Of a stretch of DNA of 64,000 nt, positions 63,767-64,000 are shown piece by piece (positions within the stretch are counted from its first letter, which is position 1; every line of letters starts with the position of its first letter). Source of the stretch: Xenorhabdus ishibashii (GTDB lineage: Bacteria > Pseudomonadota > Gammaproteobacteria > Enterobacterales > Enterobacteriaceae); contig NZ_NJAK01000001.1 of assembly GCF_002632755.1 (NCBI RefSeq), positions 806,001-870,000 on the forward strand. The letters are read 5' to 3'. The position numbers were made by a program, and so were the translations under genes. The notes under the pieces are model-generated. The model was not told where the DNA came from. It saw only the letters and a program-made list of their open reading frames with translations, and made no database searches.

Positions 63767-64000
63767 CTATATCTTCTGACTTTTCACTCGCTGCCACATC
63801 GCTTCCATTTCATCTAATGTAGCCGTTTCCAGTGACAAGCCTTTGTCGAGGATCAGTTTTTCGACATTACGGAAACGATTCTCGAATTTCTGGCAGGCTT
63901 TTTGTAGTGCGATCTCCGGCTTATGCCCAAAATGACGGGATAAATTAACCACTGAAAACAGTAAATCCCCCAACTCTTCTTCCAATCGTTCTTTATCAAC
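63767..64000 (-). CDS. mazG: Nucleoside triphosphate pyrophosphohydrolase MazG (3' part)
   Basis: The frame is open to the window end, so only the last 77 or so codons are seen. EEELGDLLFSVVNLSRHFG is the C-terminal MazG metal motif (EExxD), followed by the typical tail ALQKACQKFENRFRNVE and LDEMEAMWQRVK. MazG hydrolyses NTPs, including ppGpp-linked pools. The position upstream of pyrG supports the call. Confidence 0.93.
   Translation of the reverse strand, partial: VDKERLEEELGDLLFSVVNLSRHFGHKPEIALQKACQKFENRFRNVEKLILDKGLSLETATLDEMEAMWQRVKSQKI

Overview
The window is a chromosomal segment of an enteric gammaproteobacterium, most likely Xenorhabdus and possibly Photorhabdus (Morganellaceae). 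The conserved gene blocks keep Escherichia-type order: ygfZ-sdhE-ygfX-fldB-xerD-dsbC-recJ-prfB-lysS, galE-galT-galK, speB-speA-metK and mazG-pyrG-eno. They are separated by AT-rich accessory islands, many insertion-sequence remnants, an EntD/NgrA-type phosphopantetheinyl transferase, a T6SS Hcp remnant and a non-ribosomal peptide cluster, as is usual for these insect pathogens. The genus is an inference from gene content; no 16S gene or other marker is present.

Layout. 1-9.5 kb: core block from a YfbR-like HD hydrolase to lysS, with the prfB programmed frameshift. 9.8-12.6 kb: a short-chain dehydrogenase, a truncated aldo/keto reductase, fused IS scraps and a complete 879-bp IS5-family element. 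12.6-17.7 kb: reverse transsulfuration pair (cystathionine lyase and cystathionine beta-synthase), a class-3 lipase with an exported partner, and an O-methyltransferase. 17.8-21.2 kb: galETK. 21.3-30 kb: Hcp remnant, isochorismatase/LysR pair, a 350-bp deletion derivative of an IS sitting in a terminator, and a two-gene AT-rich operon (PLP decarboxylase plus a very unusual AMP-ligase/DMT-transporter fusion), then an IS110. 29.9-41.1 kb: PPTase, speB, speA, metK, a small lipoprotein, an orphan iron-type binding protein with a Fur-like box, dctA and an aldehyde dehydrogenase. 41.2-58.6 kb: a biosynthetic island bracketed by IS debris. 58.6-64 kb: a DASS transporter, eno, pyrG and the 3' part of mazG.

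The most interesting region is 43.0-57.2 kb. All genes there point the same way and many overlap: a truncated ketosynthase, a TobZ/CmcH-type carbamoyltransferase, a stand-alone acyl carrier protein, a minimal class II aminoacyl-tRNA-synthetase-like protein resembling amino acid:[carrier protein] ligases, a MATE exporter, a BtrH-like acyltransferase, an ATP-grasp ligase, a cysteine-rich YkgJ-like protein, a C-A-T-TE NRPS module and a methyltransferase. The combination suggests a carbamoylated product built partly from an aminoacyl-ACP, with parallels to butirosin side-chain chemistry (carrier protein, ATP-grasp ligase, BtrH). I do not recognise it as a known cluster. It appears to be decaying here: the ketosynthase is cut by an IS982-type fragment, the BtrH-like gene has a frameshift and a stop codon, and the ATP-grasp gene carries two separate IS insertions. 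Precise removal of both insertions with their TA duplications restores a 341-residue frame. The PPTase at 29.9 kb could activate the ACP and the NRPS carrier domain.
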